Part shown: one piece after another, positions 27,437-38,701 of the stretch
Numbering within the stretch: position 1 is the first letter of the stretch
Layout: every line of letters starts with the position of its first letter
NCBI RefSeq assembly: GCF_900605005.1
Contig: NZ_LR027558.1
Location: 1,274,005 to 1,338,004 of the forward strand
Length of the DNA stretch: 64,000 bases
Origin: Acidipropionibacterium timonense
GTDB lineage: Bacteria; Actinomycetota; Actinomycetes; Propionibacteriales; Propionibacteriaceae
Reading direction: 5' to 3'
Translations under genes and position numbers: made by a program
Notes under the pieces: generated by a model
Told to the model about the DNA's origin: nothing
Databases searched by the model: none
Seen by the model: the letters and a program-made list of their open reading frames with translations, nothing else

Positions 27437-29110
27437 TCACAGGCTGACGGTGACCTCGCCGAGCATGTCCGTCAGGCGCATGTTCTCCCGGTAGTCGACG
27501 GGGCATCCGATGACATGGACGCCGCCGTCGGCGAGCGCCTCTTCCAGGGTCGGTGCCAGGTCGGCGGCTCGTTCGATCCAGTGACCGTGGGCGCCGAAGG
27601 ACGCGGCGTAGGTGACGAGGTCGGGGTTGGTGAAATCGACCTGGGCGTGGCGCCCCTGCTCGAGGTCCATCTTCCACTTGATGAGGCCATAGGCTCGGTC
27701 GACCCAGACGAGGACGACGAGGGGCACCTCCTCGCGGACGGCGGTCTCGAGCTCCTGGGAGTTCATGAGGAAGCTGCCGTCGCCCATGACCGCCAGGACC
27801 TTGGCGTCAGGACGGGCGAAGTGTGCCCCGATGGCGCCTGGCAGTGTCCACGCCATGGTCGACAGGCCATTGGAGATGAGGCACGTGCTGGGCCGTTGCG
27901 TCGGGTACAGCCTCGCCATCCACATCTTGATGGCTCCGGTGTCGGCGAGAACGATGTCGTCCTCCCCCATCGCCTTGCGGATCTCGGCCACCATCCGCTG
28001 GGGCTTGACCGGGTACGAGTCGTCGGCCGCACCCTTCTCGAGCTCACGGTGGAGCAACCTGCGGATCGGCGGGCCGGCGAAGGGGAAACGGATCCCGGCC
28101 TCCCGGATCGCTGCCGCGGGGGCTGCGCACGCCCCCGCCACGTCCGCCTCGATGTTGACGGCCACCTGGTAGGCGGCGTCCTGGTCCTGGGCGAACCGGT
28201 TCACGTGGATGATCGTCTTGTCGTGCTCGGGGTTGATGCGCTCCGGTGAGAACTCCTGGAGTTCGTACCCGACGGCCAGCACCAGGTCTGCGGCGTCGAA
28301 GGCGAAATTCTCGTAGTCGTGGCGCATGAAGCCGACCACGCCCAGACTCTTGGGGTGGGAGTCGGGGATGATGCCCTTGGCCTGGAAGGTGGTGGCGACC
28401 GGGACGTCGAGGGCCTCGACCAGCTCACGCAAAGCGTCACCGGCGTGGCCCCGGACGGCACCGTGCCCGGCCAGGATCACCGGGGCCTTGGCCGCTGCGA
28501 TGAGGTCGACGGCCGCGTGGATGGAGCCAGGGTCAGGTGCGGCGGTGTGGCCGGGGCCCGGGCTCAACGGCTGGACGGACGGCTCGGCGATCATGGCTTC
28601 GACGTCCTGCGGGATGGCCAGGTAGGTGGCCCCCGGCCGTTCCGACCTGGCCAGGTCGAACGCTTTGCGCACCATCTCGGGGGCCGCTTCGGGGGTGAGA
28701 ACCGTGTCCGCCCACTTCGTCACCGGCGCGAACATGGCCGGAAGGTCGACGATCTGGTGGGACTCCTTGTAGATGCGGTCGAGCCCGACCTGGGCGCTGA
28801 GGGCGACGAGCGGGCAGGAGTCGGTCTGCGCGTCGGCGACGCCGAGCAGCAGGTTGATCGCGCCAGGGCCGAGGGTGGCGGTGCACACGCCCGCCCGGTG
28901 GGCGAGCCTGCCGTACACATCGGCCATGAAGGCGGCCGCTTGCTCGTGACGGGTGAGGACGAAACGCATGTCCGGGCGGTCGTCGATCGCCAGGACGAGG
29001 CCGATGTTCTCCTCACCGGGAATACCGAAGACGACGTCGACCCCCTCGGCGTGCAGGCACTCGGCCAGGAGGTGGGCGACCGTGCGTCCTGTGCTGGTCC
29101 CGGTGGTCAT
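27437..29110 (-). CDS. Acetolactate synthase large-subunit-like ThDP enzyme
   Basis: A 557-residue thiamine-diphosphate enzyme. The N-terminal pyrimidine domain shows VVFGIPGEENIGL with the activating Glu in TRHEQAAAFMA near 56; the C-terminal domain has the ThDP motif GDGSFLMNSQE near 430 and an N-like metal site following it. The order of domains fits acetolactate synthase/pyruvate oxidase relatives. No small regulatory subunit gene is adjacent, which favours a catabolic acetolactate synthase (acetoin route) or a related decarboxylase over valine/isoleucine synthesis. The ATG at 29110 follows GAGGAGGGGA. It precedes the deleted oxidoreductase on the same strand. Confidence 0.8.
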   Translation of the reverse strand: MTTGTSTGRTVAHLLAECLHAEGVDVVFGIPGEENIGLVLAIDDRPDMRFVLTRHEQAAAFMADVYGRLAHRAGVCTATLGPGAINLLLGVADAQTDSCPLVALSAQVGLDRIYKESHQIVDLPAMFAPVTKWADTVLTPEAAPEMVRKAFDLARSERPGATYLAIPQDVEAMIAEPSVQPLSPGPGHTAAPDPGSIHAAVDLIAAAKAPVILAGHGAVRGHAGDALRELVEALDVPVATTFQAKGIIPDSHPKSLGVVGFMRHDYENFAFDAADLVLAVGYELQEFSPERINPEHDKTIIHVNRFAQDQDAAYQVAVNIEADVAGACAAPAAAIREAGIRFPFAGPPIRRLLHRELEKGAADDSYPVKPQRMVAEIRKAMGEDDIVLADTGAIKMWMARLYPTQRPSTCLISNGLSTMAWTLPGAIGAHFARPDAKVLAVMGDGSFLMNSQELETAVREEVPLVVLVWVDRAYGLIKWKMDLEQGRHAQVDFTNPDLVTYAASFGAHGHWIERAADLAPTLEEALADGGVHVIGCPVDYRENMRLTDMLGEVTVSL

Positions 29111-29179
29111 GGGGTCCCCTCCTCGACGTCGACAACAGGTCACACACCCGTGGTCCTCGGGTCGAGACCGTCCTGATCG

Positions 29180-29185
29180 ATGCTA
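29180..29185 (-). promoter_or_regulatory. Candidate -10 of the ThDP-enzyme gene
   Basis: TAGCAT on the minus strand lies 69 bp before the ATG in the 166-bp gap after the VIT-family gene. The -35 is not clear. Confidence 0.35.
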
Positions 29186-29276
29186 GCCCGCTGCCGGACG
29201 GCACGGTCCTGCCGGACCTGTCCGTGGGATCGACGACGTCCCGGGCCCGATCCCCGACGAGGCGAGATAGGCCGCG

Positions 29277-30008
29277 TCAACCACTGACGCCGAAGAGACG
29301 GCCCACGCCCCAGGTGATGGCCATGGCCAGTGCTCCACCCGCCACGACGCGCGCCATCGCCGGCCGGCGGGGCGAGCGGCCCAGCGTCGACGACACCCAG
29401 CCCGTCGTGGCCAGGGCGACGAGGACCGCGACGAAGGTCGCGCCGATGCGACCACGCCCCGGGGTGAACACCATTGCCAGGGTGGGGATGAGGGCGCCGC
29501 ACACGAAGCTCAGCGCCGATGCCCCGGCCGCGTGCCAGGCGCTGGGGATCTGGCCGGGATCGAAGTCGTAGTCGGTTCGCAGGTGGGTGCCCAGAGCGTC
29601 GCGGTGGGTGAGTTCACGGGCCACCTGTGCTGCGGTGGCGGGGCTCAGCCCCAGGTCACGGTAGTGATCGGTGAGCTTGGCCAGTTCGTGGCGAGGATGG
29701 TTCCTCAGCGCGGTCCGTTCCATGGCGACGAGCGACCTCTGCACGTCGCGCTGCGTGGACACCGACACGTACTCGCCGAGCGCCATCGACACCGACGCGG
29801 CGAGGATCCCTGCCATGGCAGTGAGCAGGATGAGATGAGTGTTCTGCGGCTGGACGGCGGCGACACCGACGACCAGACCGGCGGTGGACACGATGCCGTC
29901 GTTGGCGCCGAGCACGCCGGCGCGCAACCAGTTGAGGCGATCACCGAGGCCGTCGGTGGAGTCGGCCTCGCCGGTGTCGTTCGCGGTGGTTCCGTCACTC
30001 GATGTCAC
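29277..30008 (-). CDS. VIT1/CCC1-family metal transporter
   Basis: A 243-residue membrane protein of the VIT (vacuolar iron transporter) family, which exports or sequesters Fe2+/Mn2+. After a polar start, RLNWLRAGVLGANDGIVS and TAGLVVGVA form the conserved first helix, and MALGEYVSVSTQRD ends the second. A polar, amphipathic loop (about 90-150) is followed by three more hydrophobic segments. The length fits the bacterial family; a ferritin-like fused domain is absent. The GTG at 30008 has AAGGA at 9 nt. Metal specificity is not readable from the sequence. Confidence 0.88.
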   Translation of the reverse strand: MTSSDGTTANDTGEADSTDGLGDRLNWLRAGVLGANDGIVSTAGLVVGVAAVQPQNTHLILLTAMAGILAASVSMALGEYVSVSTQRDVQRSLVAMERTALRNHPRHELAKLTDHYRDLGLSPATAAQVARELTHRDALGTHLRTDYDFDPGQIPSAWHAAGASALSFVCGALIPTLAMVFTPGRGRIGATFVAVLVALATTGWVSSTLGRSPRRPAMARVVAGGALAMAITWGVGRLFGVSG

Positions 30009-30156
30009 GGGCGTGGTCCTTCCCGAGGCGGGTCATGGTCTGAGGACGCCGCGTGCCACGGTGGAGGTGGCGCGCCGCACATCGCCCGTGTGGCGAACGG
30101 CCGAGCGTCGATGAACCAGCGCACCAGCGGCCGATCATGAGGCTCGGCCCGGTGCA

Positions 30157-30915
30157 CTAGCCCATGATGACCGAACTGATGACTGCTGGCGCCACCGGTT
30201 TGCCGTTGGCATCGGCCCCTTGGGCCGCGATCTGCATGACGACCCGGAGTCCGGCGTCGTCGGTCCTGCCGACGACGGTGTAGTCGCCCTTGAGCTGGGT
30301 GTCCTTCCAGATGATGAGGAACTGCGATCCGTTGTGGTTGTCGGCGGGCGCCATGACGACGGTGCCGGCCGGGTACCTCGACTGGCCGGAGGTCTCGATC
30401 GGGTACGTGTAGCCACCGTCGCCGGTGCCGGTCCCCGAGGGGTCCCCGCACTGGAGGTAGAACACCCCGGAGGTGGAGAGGCGATGGCAGGACGTCTTCG
30501 TGTAGAAACCCTGGGTCGCCAGGGAGATGACGGCGTTGACCGCGCACGGCGCCTTCGCACGGTTCAGGAGCATCTGCACCGGCTTGCCGTCGAGGACGAT
30601 GGTCATGGCCACCTCTCCGGACCTCTCGATCCCGTCGACGCTCGGCGGCTCGACGGCCCGAGCCGGCTCACCGGCAGGGGTGTAGGTGCATCCGGACGCC
30701 GACGGCGTCGCGGAGCTCACCGGCGCGGCAGCGCTGGCGGAAGTGCTGGTCTGTGTCGGCGGGGCGGAGCTCGAGGCGGCGCTGCCGGGGGTCGCCGCGC
30801 CACTGGTACCGACCGCGTCCCCCGAGGCCGACAGCAGGGTGTCCGGGTCGACCCTCGCACACCCGGTGAGGAGCACCGCCACCGCTGCCAGGGCCACCAG
30901 TCTCCGCCTGCTCAT
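30157..30915 (-). CDS. Cyclophilin-type peptidyl-prolyl isomerase lipoprotein
   Basis: A 252-residue secreted protein. The N-terminus MSRRRLVALAAVAVLLTGC is a lipoprotein signal with lipobox LTGC (Cys19). A Ser/Thr/Ala-rich spacer (about 25-80) leads to a cyclophilin domain with CHRLSTSGVFYLQCGDPSG (about 143-161) and GSQFLIIW (about 196), matching the FxxQ and active-site loops, although the usual catalytic Arg-Phe pair is replaced by RLSTSG. Such surface isomerases are common in actinobacteria and assist folding outside the membrane. A TAGGGT hexamer 31 nt upstream and GGGAGGAG support the start. Confidence 0.85.
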   Translation of the reverse strand: MSRRRLVALAAVAVLLTGCARVDPDTLLSASGDAVGTSGAATPGSAASSSAPPTQTSTSASAAAPVSSATPSASGCTYTPAGEPARAVEPPSVDGIERSGEVAMTIVLDGKPVQMLLNRAKAPCAVNAVISLATQGFYTKTSCHRLSTSGVFYLQCGDPSGTGTGDGGYTYPIETSGQSRYPAGTVVMAPADNHNGSQFLIIWKDTQLKGDYTVVGRTDDAGLRVVMQIAAQGADANGKPVAPAVISSVIMG

Positions 30916-30945
30916 CCCGGACTCCTCCCGACCTCGATGTCATCG

Positions 30946-30951
30946 ACCCTA
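30946..30951 (-). promoter_or_regulatory. Candidate -10 of the cyclophilin lipoprotein gene
   Basis: TAGGGT on the minus strand lies 30 nt before the ATG, leaving a short leader that contains GGGAGGAG. Confidence 0.45.
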
Positions 30952-31057
30952 ACCGCCCTGGCCGGGCACGCGCCCAGACCCGCCGGAGGCCCGCGGAAGT
31001 CGCGTCGGTGCGAGCCCGACCGGTGCCGCGGCTCCTCGTGCGCCCCACGCGCGCGGC

Positions 31058-31063
31058 TAGAGT
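31058..31063 (+). promoter_or_regulatory. Leaderless-type -10 (TAGAGT) of pduO
   Basis: TAGAGT ends 6 nt before the pduO ATG, with no ribosome site in between. Confidence 0.6.
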
Positions 31064-31069
31064 GGCGCC

Positions 31070-31729
31070 ATGGTGACCCTCTCGCGCATCTACACCCGCA
31101 CCGGCGACCACGGCACGACCCGTCTGGTGGACAACTCCGTCGCCGCCAAGTCGGACCCTCGCGTCGAGGCCTACGGGCTCGTCGACGCCGCCAACGCCGC
31201 CATCGGACTGGCCCTGGCGCTGGACGACGGCGTCCTGCCCGAGGCCGTGCGTCAGGCTCTCGGCGTCATCCAGAACGAGCTCTTCGACGTCGGCGCCGAC
31301 ATCGCGAACCCGCTCGTGGCGAACCCTCCGTGGGAGCCGCTGCGCACCGTCCAGAGCAGCGTCGACCGGCTCGAGCACTGGTGTGACGAGTTCGGCGACC
31401 CGCTGCCGACCCTGCGCTCGTTCATCCTGCCGGGCGGCAACGCCGTGGGTGCCCAGTTGCACGTCTGCCGCACGGCGGTGCGCACCGCCGAACGCGCGGC
31501 CTGGCGGGCCGTCGAGGCCTATGGGACGCAGACCTCGCAGGATCCCGAGCAGACACCGGGCGGCGTCAACGAGCTGGCAATCACCTACCTCAACCGGCTC
31601 TCGGACCTCCTGTTCATCCTCTCGAGGGTCGCCAACAAGGCGGCGGAGGGCAGTAGCGACGAGGTGCTCTGGGTACCCGGTGGGGAGCGGAACGCGGACC
31701 ACCAGCCCGACCGGCACAGTCAGGCCTGA
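31070..31729 (+). CDS. pduO: Cob(I)alamin adenosyltransferase, PduO type
   Basis: A 219-residue trimeric-type ATP:cob(I)alamin adenosyltransferase that makes adenosylcobalamin, the cofactor of methylmalonyl-CoA mutase. IYTRTGDHGTTRL (residues 7-19) is the ATP loop; RVEAYGLVDAANAAIG near 36 and the C-terminal NRLSDLLFILSRVANK near 180 are the conserved active-site segments. The C-terminal 20 residues are polar and variable. It fits functionally with the methylmalonyl-CoA epimerase in this window. The start is set by a leaderless -10. It converges with the DUF2550 gene, as Rv1314c does with its neighbours in mycobacteria. Confidence 0.93.
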   Translation: MVTLSRIYTRTGDHGTTRLVDNSVAAKSDPRVEAYGLVDAANAAIGLALALDDGVLPEAVRQALGVIQNELFDVGADIANPLVANPPWEPLRTVQSSVDRLEHWCDEFGDPLPTLRSFILPGGNAVGAQLHVCRTAVRTAERAAWRAVEAYGTQTSQDPEQTPGGVNELAITYLNRLSDLLFILSRVANKAAEGSSDEVLWVPGGERNADHQPDRHSQA

Positions 31730-31762
31730 CCGTTCCGGTGACCCGGCGCGCAGGCTCAGGCC

Positions 31763-32263
31763 TCACAGACGCTCCCGGGCGGCGTACCCCACGCCCCCGG
31801 GAGGTGTGGCCTCGAGCCAACTCATGAATCCCGTGACGACGACCGGTTCGACGACGAGCTGGACCGTGGAGGCGCGCCGGCGCCGTCCGGTCTCGACGGT
31901 GACGACCTCGTCGTCGACGAGGAAGGGAAGGCGATCCTCCGGCGCCCCGACATGGTGCTCCACCAGATGCAGCGGACCCCGCTCCAGCACGATCGTCGGC
32001 GTGAAGCGGGGGTCCAGGAAGCGGTACCACTCGAAGCGGCCGTTGACGTACCGGGCCATGCCCAGCATCCAGGAACCGGGCGTCGGGCCACCCATGGTGC
32101 GCAGTCCGCAGAGGAAGACGCCGCGGCGCCCGACGAGAATGCGATGGCGCACGAGCAACCAGATGGCGGCGATGAGGAGCAGCGCCGGGATGATCGACAC
32201 GAGGATGACGTCCGTCTCCATGCCGTCGCCAAGCATTGCCGGGAGACACGGACCATCGACCAT
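31763..32263 (-). CDS. DUF2550 membrane protein
   Basis: A 166-residue protein of the DUF2550 family: one N-terminal transmembrane helix (about 18-40, VILVSIIPALLLIAAIWLLV) then a soluble PH-like beta-rich domain containing MARYVNGRFEWYRFL near 84. In many actinobacteria this gene follows atpC directly (Rv1312); its function is unknown. The ATG at 32263 lies exactly 6 nt after TAGCGT and has no ribosome site, pointing to leaderless translation, so this longer start is preferred to the ATG at 32221. It is separated from atpC by a terminator and thus not part of the ATP synthase transcript. Confidence 0.85.
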   Translation of the reverse strand: MVDGPCLPAMLGDGMETDVILVSIIPALLLIAAIWLLVRHRILVGRRGVFLCGLRTMGGPTPGSWMLGMARYVNGRFEWYRFLDPRFTPTIVLERGPLHLVEHHVGAPEDRLPFLVDDEVVTVETGRRRRASTVQLVVEPVVVTGFMSWLEATPPGGVGYAARERL

Positions 32264-32269
32264 GGACCC

Positions 32270-32275
32270 ACGCTA
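32270..32275 (-). promoter_or_regulatory. Leaderless-type -10 (TAGCGT) of the DUF2550 gene
   Basis: TAGCGT on the minus strand ends 6 nt before the ATG at 32263 and is the reason for choosing that start. Confidence 0.6.
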
Positions 32276-32363
32276 GCCTCTCCCCCGGCACGCCATCAAC
32301 ATGAGATCAGACGAGTGGAGCGATGGGCACCGGCTCACCCCGCCCGAACGACGTGGACTCGGA

Positions 32364-32400
32364 CACGGTGGGCCCAAACGCGGTGGGCCCGAACGCGGTG
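32364..32400. repeat. 15-bp tandem repeat after atpC
   Basis: Two and a half copies of CRCGGTGGGCCCRAA (32364-32378, 32379-32393 and a partial copy) lie beside the atp terminator. They look like a small slippage array. Confidence 0.55.
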
Positions 32401-32431
32401 AGGGGCGTGCCCCACCGGACACGCCCCCTCA
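32399..32431 (-). terminator. Terminator of the ATP synthase operon
   Basis: TGAGGGGCGTG pairs with CACGCCCCCTCA (one bulged C) across a 10-nt loop, 15 bp past the atpC stop. It separates the operon from the DUF2550 gene. Confidence 0.75.
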
Positions 32432-32445
32432 CCGTCGGGCGACAC

Positions 32446-32864
32446 TCACTCCTGGGTGCGGCCCAACTTCCGGCTCGCCGCCATCTGCGCCTTGGCCAGA
32501 TGCCACCGATGGACGTCCTCATCGGTCTCCTCGTTGCGGTCGCGCTTGCGGCGCGTCTCGTCGAGGACCCGCTGGGCCTCCTCCACGGAGAACTCGTCCG
32601 AGGTGCTGGCGTACTGGGCCAGGATCGAGACGCGTCCACCGGGGTTGACGGCGATGAAACCACCGTCGACGGCGATGACCTCCTGCTTGCCGTCATTGGT
32701 GATGATCGTCGCCGCGCACGGCACCAGGGCGGCCAGGATCGGCTCGTGACCCGGCAGGATACCGATGTCTCCCTCGGTGGTCCGGACGATGATGTTGACC
32801 GCATCGCCCTTCCACACCTGACGGTCGGCTGCGACGACCTCGACGTGAAGGGGTTCGCGCTCCA

Positions 32865-32865
<1 letters not shown>
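32446..32865 (-). CDS. atpC: ATP synthase F1 subunit epsilon
   Basis: A 139-residue epsilon subunit, part of the rotor stalk and inhibitor of ATP hydrolysis. The N-terminal beta-sandwich is recognisable (PLHVEVVAADRQVWKG, then GDIGILPGHEPILAAL near 31, and VDGGFIAVNPGGRVSILA near 66). The C-terminal helical hairpin (about 92-139) is present and charged. The ATG shares one base with the atpD stop (TGATG). It is the last gene of the operon. Confidence 0.96.
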
Positions 32866-35266
<2,401 letters not shown>

Positions 35267-35272
35267 GAGCGA

Positions 35273-36910
35273 TCAGCCCCGCTTCGCGCGGACGATCTTG
35301 GCCTGGTCGATCTCTCCGCGGTTCATCGGCGTGAACTCCTCGTGGCCCGCCAGGAACTTGCCGGCCGAGGTCTTGAACTGCGCCTTGACCTCCTCGATCC
35401 CGGCCGCGGCCTTCTCCTGCACCTCGTCGGGGAACTTGCCGGTCTCCCTGATCGACGACAGGACGTCGGTCGAGGACTCCAGGTGGTCGAGCATCTCCTT
35501 CTCGAACCGCAGGACGTCGTCGACGGGCACGTCGTCGAGCTTGCCGGTCGTGCCGGCCCACACCGAGATGACCTGACGCTCCACCGGGTAGGGCGAGAAC
35601 TGGCCCTGCTTGAGCAACTCCATGAGGCGGGCGCCACGATCGAGCTGACGGCGTGAGGTCTCGTCGAGGTCGGAGGCGAACATCGCGAAGGCCTGCATGT
35701 CGCGGTACTGGGCCAGCGAGATCTTGAGCGTGCCCGAAACCTGCTTCATGGCCTTGACCTGGGCGGCGCCACCGACACGGGACACCGAGATGCCCACGTC
35801 GACGGCCGGCCGCTGGTTGGCGTTGAAGAGGTCGGACTGGAGGAAGATCTGACCGTCCGTGATGGAGATGACGTTGGTCGGGATGAAGGCCGAGACGTCG
35901 TTCGCCTTGGTCTCGATGATCGGCAGGCCGGTCATCGAGCCGCCACCCAGCTCGTCCGAGAGCTTGGCGCAGCGCTCGAGGAGGCGGGAGTGGAGGTAGA
36001 AGACGTCACCGGGGTAGGCCTCACGGCCCGGCGGACGACGCAGCAGCAGCGACATCGCCCGGTAGGCCTCGGCCTGCTTGGTGAGGTCGTCGAAGACGAT
36101 GAGGACGTGCTTGCCCTGGTACATCCAGTGCTGGCCGATGGCCGACCCGGCGTAGGGAGCGATGTACTTGAAGCCGGCGGGGTCGGAGGCGGGGGCGTGG
36201 ACGATGGTGGTGTACTCCATCGCGCCGGCCTTCTCGAGGGAGGACCGCACCTCGGCGACCGTCGAGCCCTTCTGGCCGATGGCCACGTAGATGCAGCGCA
36301 CCTGCTTCTTCGGGTCACCGGACTTCCAGTTGTCACGCTGGTTGATGATGGTGTCGATGGCGATGGCCGTCTTGCCGGTCTTGCGGTCACCGATGATGAG
36401 CTGACGCTGTCCGCGTCCGATCGGAATCATCGAGTCGATGGCCTTGAGACCGGTCTGCAGCGGCTCGCGCACCTCCTGGCGGTCCATGACGCCGGCGGCC
36501 TGGAGCTCGAGGGCACGGCGTCCCTCGAGACCCTGGATCTCGCCCAGTCCGTCGACCGGGTTGCCCATGGCGTCGACGACGCGACCGAGGTAGCCCTCGC
36601 CCACCGGCACCGAGAGGACCTCTCCGGTACCGCGCACCGTCGAGCCCTCGTCGATGCCCTCGGAGTCGCCGAGGACGACGACGCCGATCTCGCGCTCGTC
36701 GAGGTTGAGCGCGATGCCCATCGTGCCGTTCTCGAACCTCAGCAGCTCGTTCGCCATGACCGAGGGCAGCCCCTCGACGTGGGCGATGCCGTCACCGGAG
36801 GTGACGACGGTGCCGACCTCCTCGCGGGACGCCGCATCGGGTGTGTAGTTCTGGACGAAGGAGTCCAGCGCGTCGCGGATCTCCTCCGGACGAATCGTCA
36901 GTTCCGCCAT
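35273..36910 (-). CDS. atpA: ATP synthase F1 subunit alpha
   Basis: A 545-residue non-catalytic nucleotide-binding subunit. Walker [15 protein letters not shown] is near 171, the arginine finger segment [18 protein letters not shown] near 370, and the N-terminal helix [16 protein letters not shown] binds delta. The C-terminus has the extra tail (after about 510) seen in actinobacterial alpha subunits. The ATG at 36910 follows AAGGAGAGG closely and is chosen over an upstream in-frame ATG at 36934. Confidence 0.97.
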   Translation of the reverse strand: MAELTIRPEEIRDALDSFVQNYTPDAASREEVGTVVTSGDGIAHVEGLPSVMANELLRFENGTMGIALNLDEREIGVVVLGDSEGIDEGSTVRGTGEVLSVPVGEGYLGRVVDAMGNPVDGLGEIQGLEGRRALELQAAGVMDRQEVREPLQTGLKAIDSMIPIGRGQRQLIIGDRKTGKTAIAIDTIINQRDNWKSGDPKKQVRCIYVAIGQKGSTVAEVRSSLEKAGAMEYTTIVHAPASDPAGFKYIAPYAGSAIGQHWMYQGKHVLIVFDDLTKQAEAYRAMSLLLRRPPGREAYPGDVFYLHSRLLERCAKLSDELGGGSMTGLPIIETKANDVSAFIPTNVISITDGQIFLQSDLFNANQRPAVDVGISVSRVGGAAQVKAMKQVSGTLKISLAQYRDMQAFAMFASDLDETSRRQLDRGARLMELLKQGQFSPYPVERQVISVWAGTTGKLDDVPVDDVLRFEKEMLDHLESSTDVLSSIRETGKFPDEVQEKAAAGIEEVKAQFKTSAGKFLAGHEEFTPMNRGEIDQAKIVRAKRG

Positions 36911-36984
36911 TGCCTCTCCTTGAGAATCCCTCACCGGGCGACCGGGCCTGTCGGCCGACCCGCCGCGGGTTGTACCTGTGACAG

Positions 36985-37812
36985 TCAGCCGAGCTCGCGC
37001 TTGGCCTGGTCCAGACGGCTCGCGACCGTCCCGTCGATGACCTCGTCGCCGACCTCCACCTTGGCGCCACCCAGGACCCTGGGATCGACGACCTCCTGGA
37101 GGGTCACGGTGCGACCGGTGATCCGCTCGATCTGCTCGCGCATCTGCTGACGCTGCTGGTCGGTGAGCGAGCGTGCCGTCGTGACGACGGCCAGCGCGCG
37201 TCCTCGCAGCTGGGCGGCCAGATCGAGATAACCGGCCATGGTGCCGTCGAAGGTGCGGTCCATGGCCCGCACGGCGCGACAGGCAAGGATCGTCGACTCC
37301 TCCTGGACCCGTCCGGCCAGCAGACCGGCGACCAGTCCCATCCGATCGGACAGCGACCGCTCGTGGCCGCCGATAGCCACCTGCAACTGCGGGTCACCGG
37401 CCACCGTCCGGCGGAACCGGAACAGTTCGTCCTCGACGTCGTCGAGGTGCTCGCTGGCCTGGGCCTGCAGCAGCACCGCACGGACACCCTGACGCTCCAG
37501 CGCCCTGGGCATGGATCCGGCACTGGCCCAGCGACGACCCACCGCGTCGTCGACGATGGCCAGGGCGTCGTGGCCCAGGCGTCCGTCGAGCAGGTGGTGC
37601 ACCAGGCCGCGGCGCGCCTCGACCGGTGTGCCGGGGTCGGTCACCGCCCGGCGCAGCGCCGAGTTCGCACCGAGCAGGTCGACGACCTGGAAGAGGTCAT
37701 CGGCCAGGCTCGTGCTGGCCCTCGTCCGATCGAGCAGGCCGTCGAGGTCGGCGGCCTTCGAGGTGAGCTCACCGGAGGCGGTCGACGCCGCTGGATCCAT
37801 CTGCTGACTCAT
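36985..37812 (-). CDS. atpH: ATP synthase subunit delta
   Basis: A 275-residue peripheral-stalk subunit, about 100 residues longer than in E. coli, as is usual in actinobacteria. The C-terminal part is the conserved delta fold ([16 protein letters not shown] near 196 and [20 protein letters not shown] near 243). It is not fused to a b-like segment, unlike the mycobacterial AtpFH fusion. The ATG overlaps the atpF stop as ATGA. Confidence 0.94.
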   Translation of the reverse strand: MSQQMDPAASTASGELTSKAADLDGLLDRTRASTSLADDLFQVVDLLGANSALRRAVTDPGTPVEARRGLVHHLLDGRLGHDALAIVDDAVGRRWASAGSMPRALERQGVRAVLLQAQASEHLDDVEDELFRFRRTVAGDPQLQVAIGGHERSLSDRMGLVAGLLAGRVQEESTILACRAVRAMDRTFDGTMAGYLDLAAQLRGRALAVVTTARSLTDQQRQQMREQIERITGRTVTLQEVVDPRVLGGAKVEVGDEVIDGTVASRLDQAKRELG

Positions 37813-38390
37813 GCCGGGTCCACCGCCCGGGTCTGCTCGGCGACTGCCTGCCCGTGGCTCGGCTGCTCGGCCAGTTCGGCGAGGAACCGGTCGACGGTGG
37901 CGCGCACGCGGTCGTCGTCATCCAGGGACTCCCCGACGATGCGCCCGGCCAGGGTCGTGGCCAGCCCGCCGATCTCCTTGCGGAGCTGGGCGACCGCCTG
38001 ATCGCGCTGGGCGGCGATCTGGGTGCTGGCGTTCGCCGTGATGCGCGAGGCCTCGGACTGTGCCTGGGACCTCATCTCGGAGATGATCTGGGCACCCTGG
38101 GTCTTGGCGTCCTCACGGATCTTCGCAGCCTCCTCGCGAGCTCCGGCGAGCTGCGCGCGGTACTGCTCGAGCGCCGCCTTGGCCTCGGCCTGGGCCTTCT
38201 CGGCACGCTCGATGCCACCCTGGATGGTCTCGGTCCGCTCGTGGTACAGCGTCTCGAAACGCGGCACGACGAACTTCGCACACCCCCAGGTCAGCAGGAG
38301 GATGAGGATGATGCCGACAATGATCTCGATGGGGTGCTCGGGCGCCAGGGGCCCGAGATCCACCAGCAGTGCGGCAAGTGGCGCAGCCAT
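37809..38390 (-). CDS. atpF: ATP synthase F0 subunit b
   Basis: A 193-residue subunit with one N-terminal membrane helix (about 21-42, IEIIVGIILILLLTWGCAKFV) and a long charged coiled coil (about 50-170) that forms the peripheral stalk. I chose the ATG at 38390; a GTG at 38402 overlapping the atpE stop (GTGA) would add four residues and cannot be excluded. Neither has a strong ribosome site, so coupling to atpE is likely. Confidence 0.93.
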   Translation of the reverse strand: MAAPLAALLVDLGPLAPEHPIEIIVGIILILLLTWGCAKFVVPRFETLYHERTETIQGGIERAEKAQAEAKAALEQYRAQLAGAREEAAKIREDAKTQGAQIISEMRSQAQSEASRITANASTQIAAQRDQAVAQLRKEIGGLATTLAGRIVGESLDDDDRVRATVDRFLAELAEQPSHGQAVAEQTRAVDPA

Positions 38391-38398
38391 GGCGCCAC

Positions 38399-38620
38399 TC
38401 ACTTCGCGACGAAGGCCAGGACGAAGCCGAACAGGGCCAGGGCCTCGACCACGGCGAAGCCAATGAACGCGGTCGACATCATCGCCGGCTTGGCCTCGGG
38501 CTGACGGGCCGTGCCGTTGATGACGGCGGCGAAGATCCACGCGACGCCGAGCGCCGGGCCGAGCGTGGCCAAGCCGTAGCCGAGCACGTTGAGCGAGCCA
38601 CCGATGAGCATGGGAACCAT
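38399..38620 (-). CDS. atpE: ATP synthase F0 subunit c
   Basis: A 73-residue hairpin of two membrane helices forming the rotor ring. The proton-binding Glu59 is in AVVEALALFGFVLAF, and the polar loop carries ARQPEAKP. The first helix is glycine-rich (GYGLATLGPALGVAW). There is no sodium-binding signature, so protons are the likely ion. A strong GGAAGGA site precedes the ATG, as expected for the most abundant subunit, after an 81-bp gap that contains a GCCCCG/CGGGGC inverted repeat. Confidence 0.96.
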   Translation of the reverse strand: MVPMLIGGSLNVLGYGLATLGPALGVAWIFAAVINGTARQPEAKPAMMSTAFIGFAVVEALALFGFVLAFVAK

Positions 38621-38701
38621 GGGGTTGTCCTTCCGGATCGTGCCCCGGGCGGGGCGTTGTGTCTTCGTCGCTCCCGGGCGGGACCGACGAGGTCTAGTGG
38701 G

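Noticed and set aside
25328-30915. Mobile element or prophage at the accessory stretch
   Set aside because: No integrase, transposase, terminal repeats or tRNA duplication is seen, and codon use does not visibly differ from the surroundings.
36985-38390. AtpF-AtpH fusion as in mycobacteria
   Set aside because: Separate b and delta genes with a 4-bp overlap are clearly visible.
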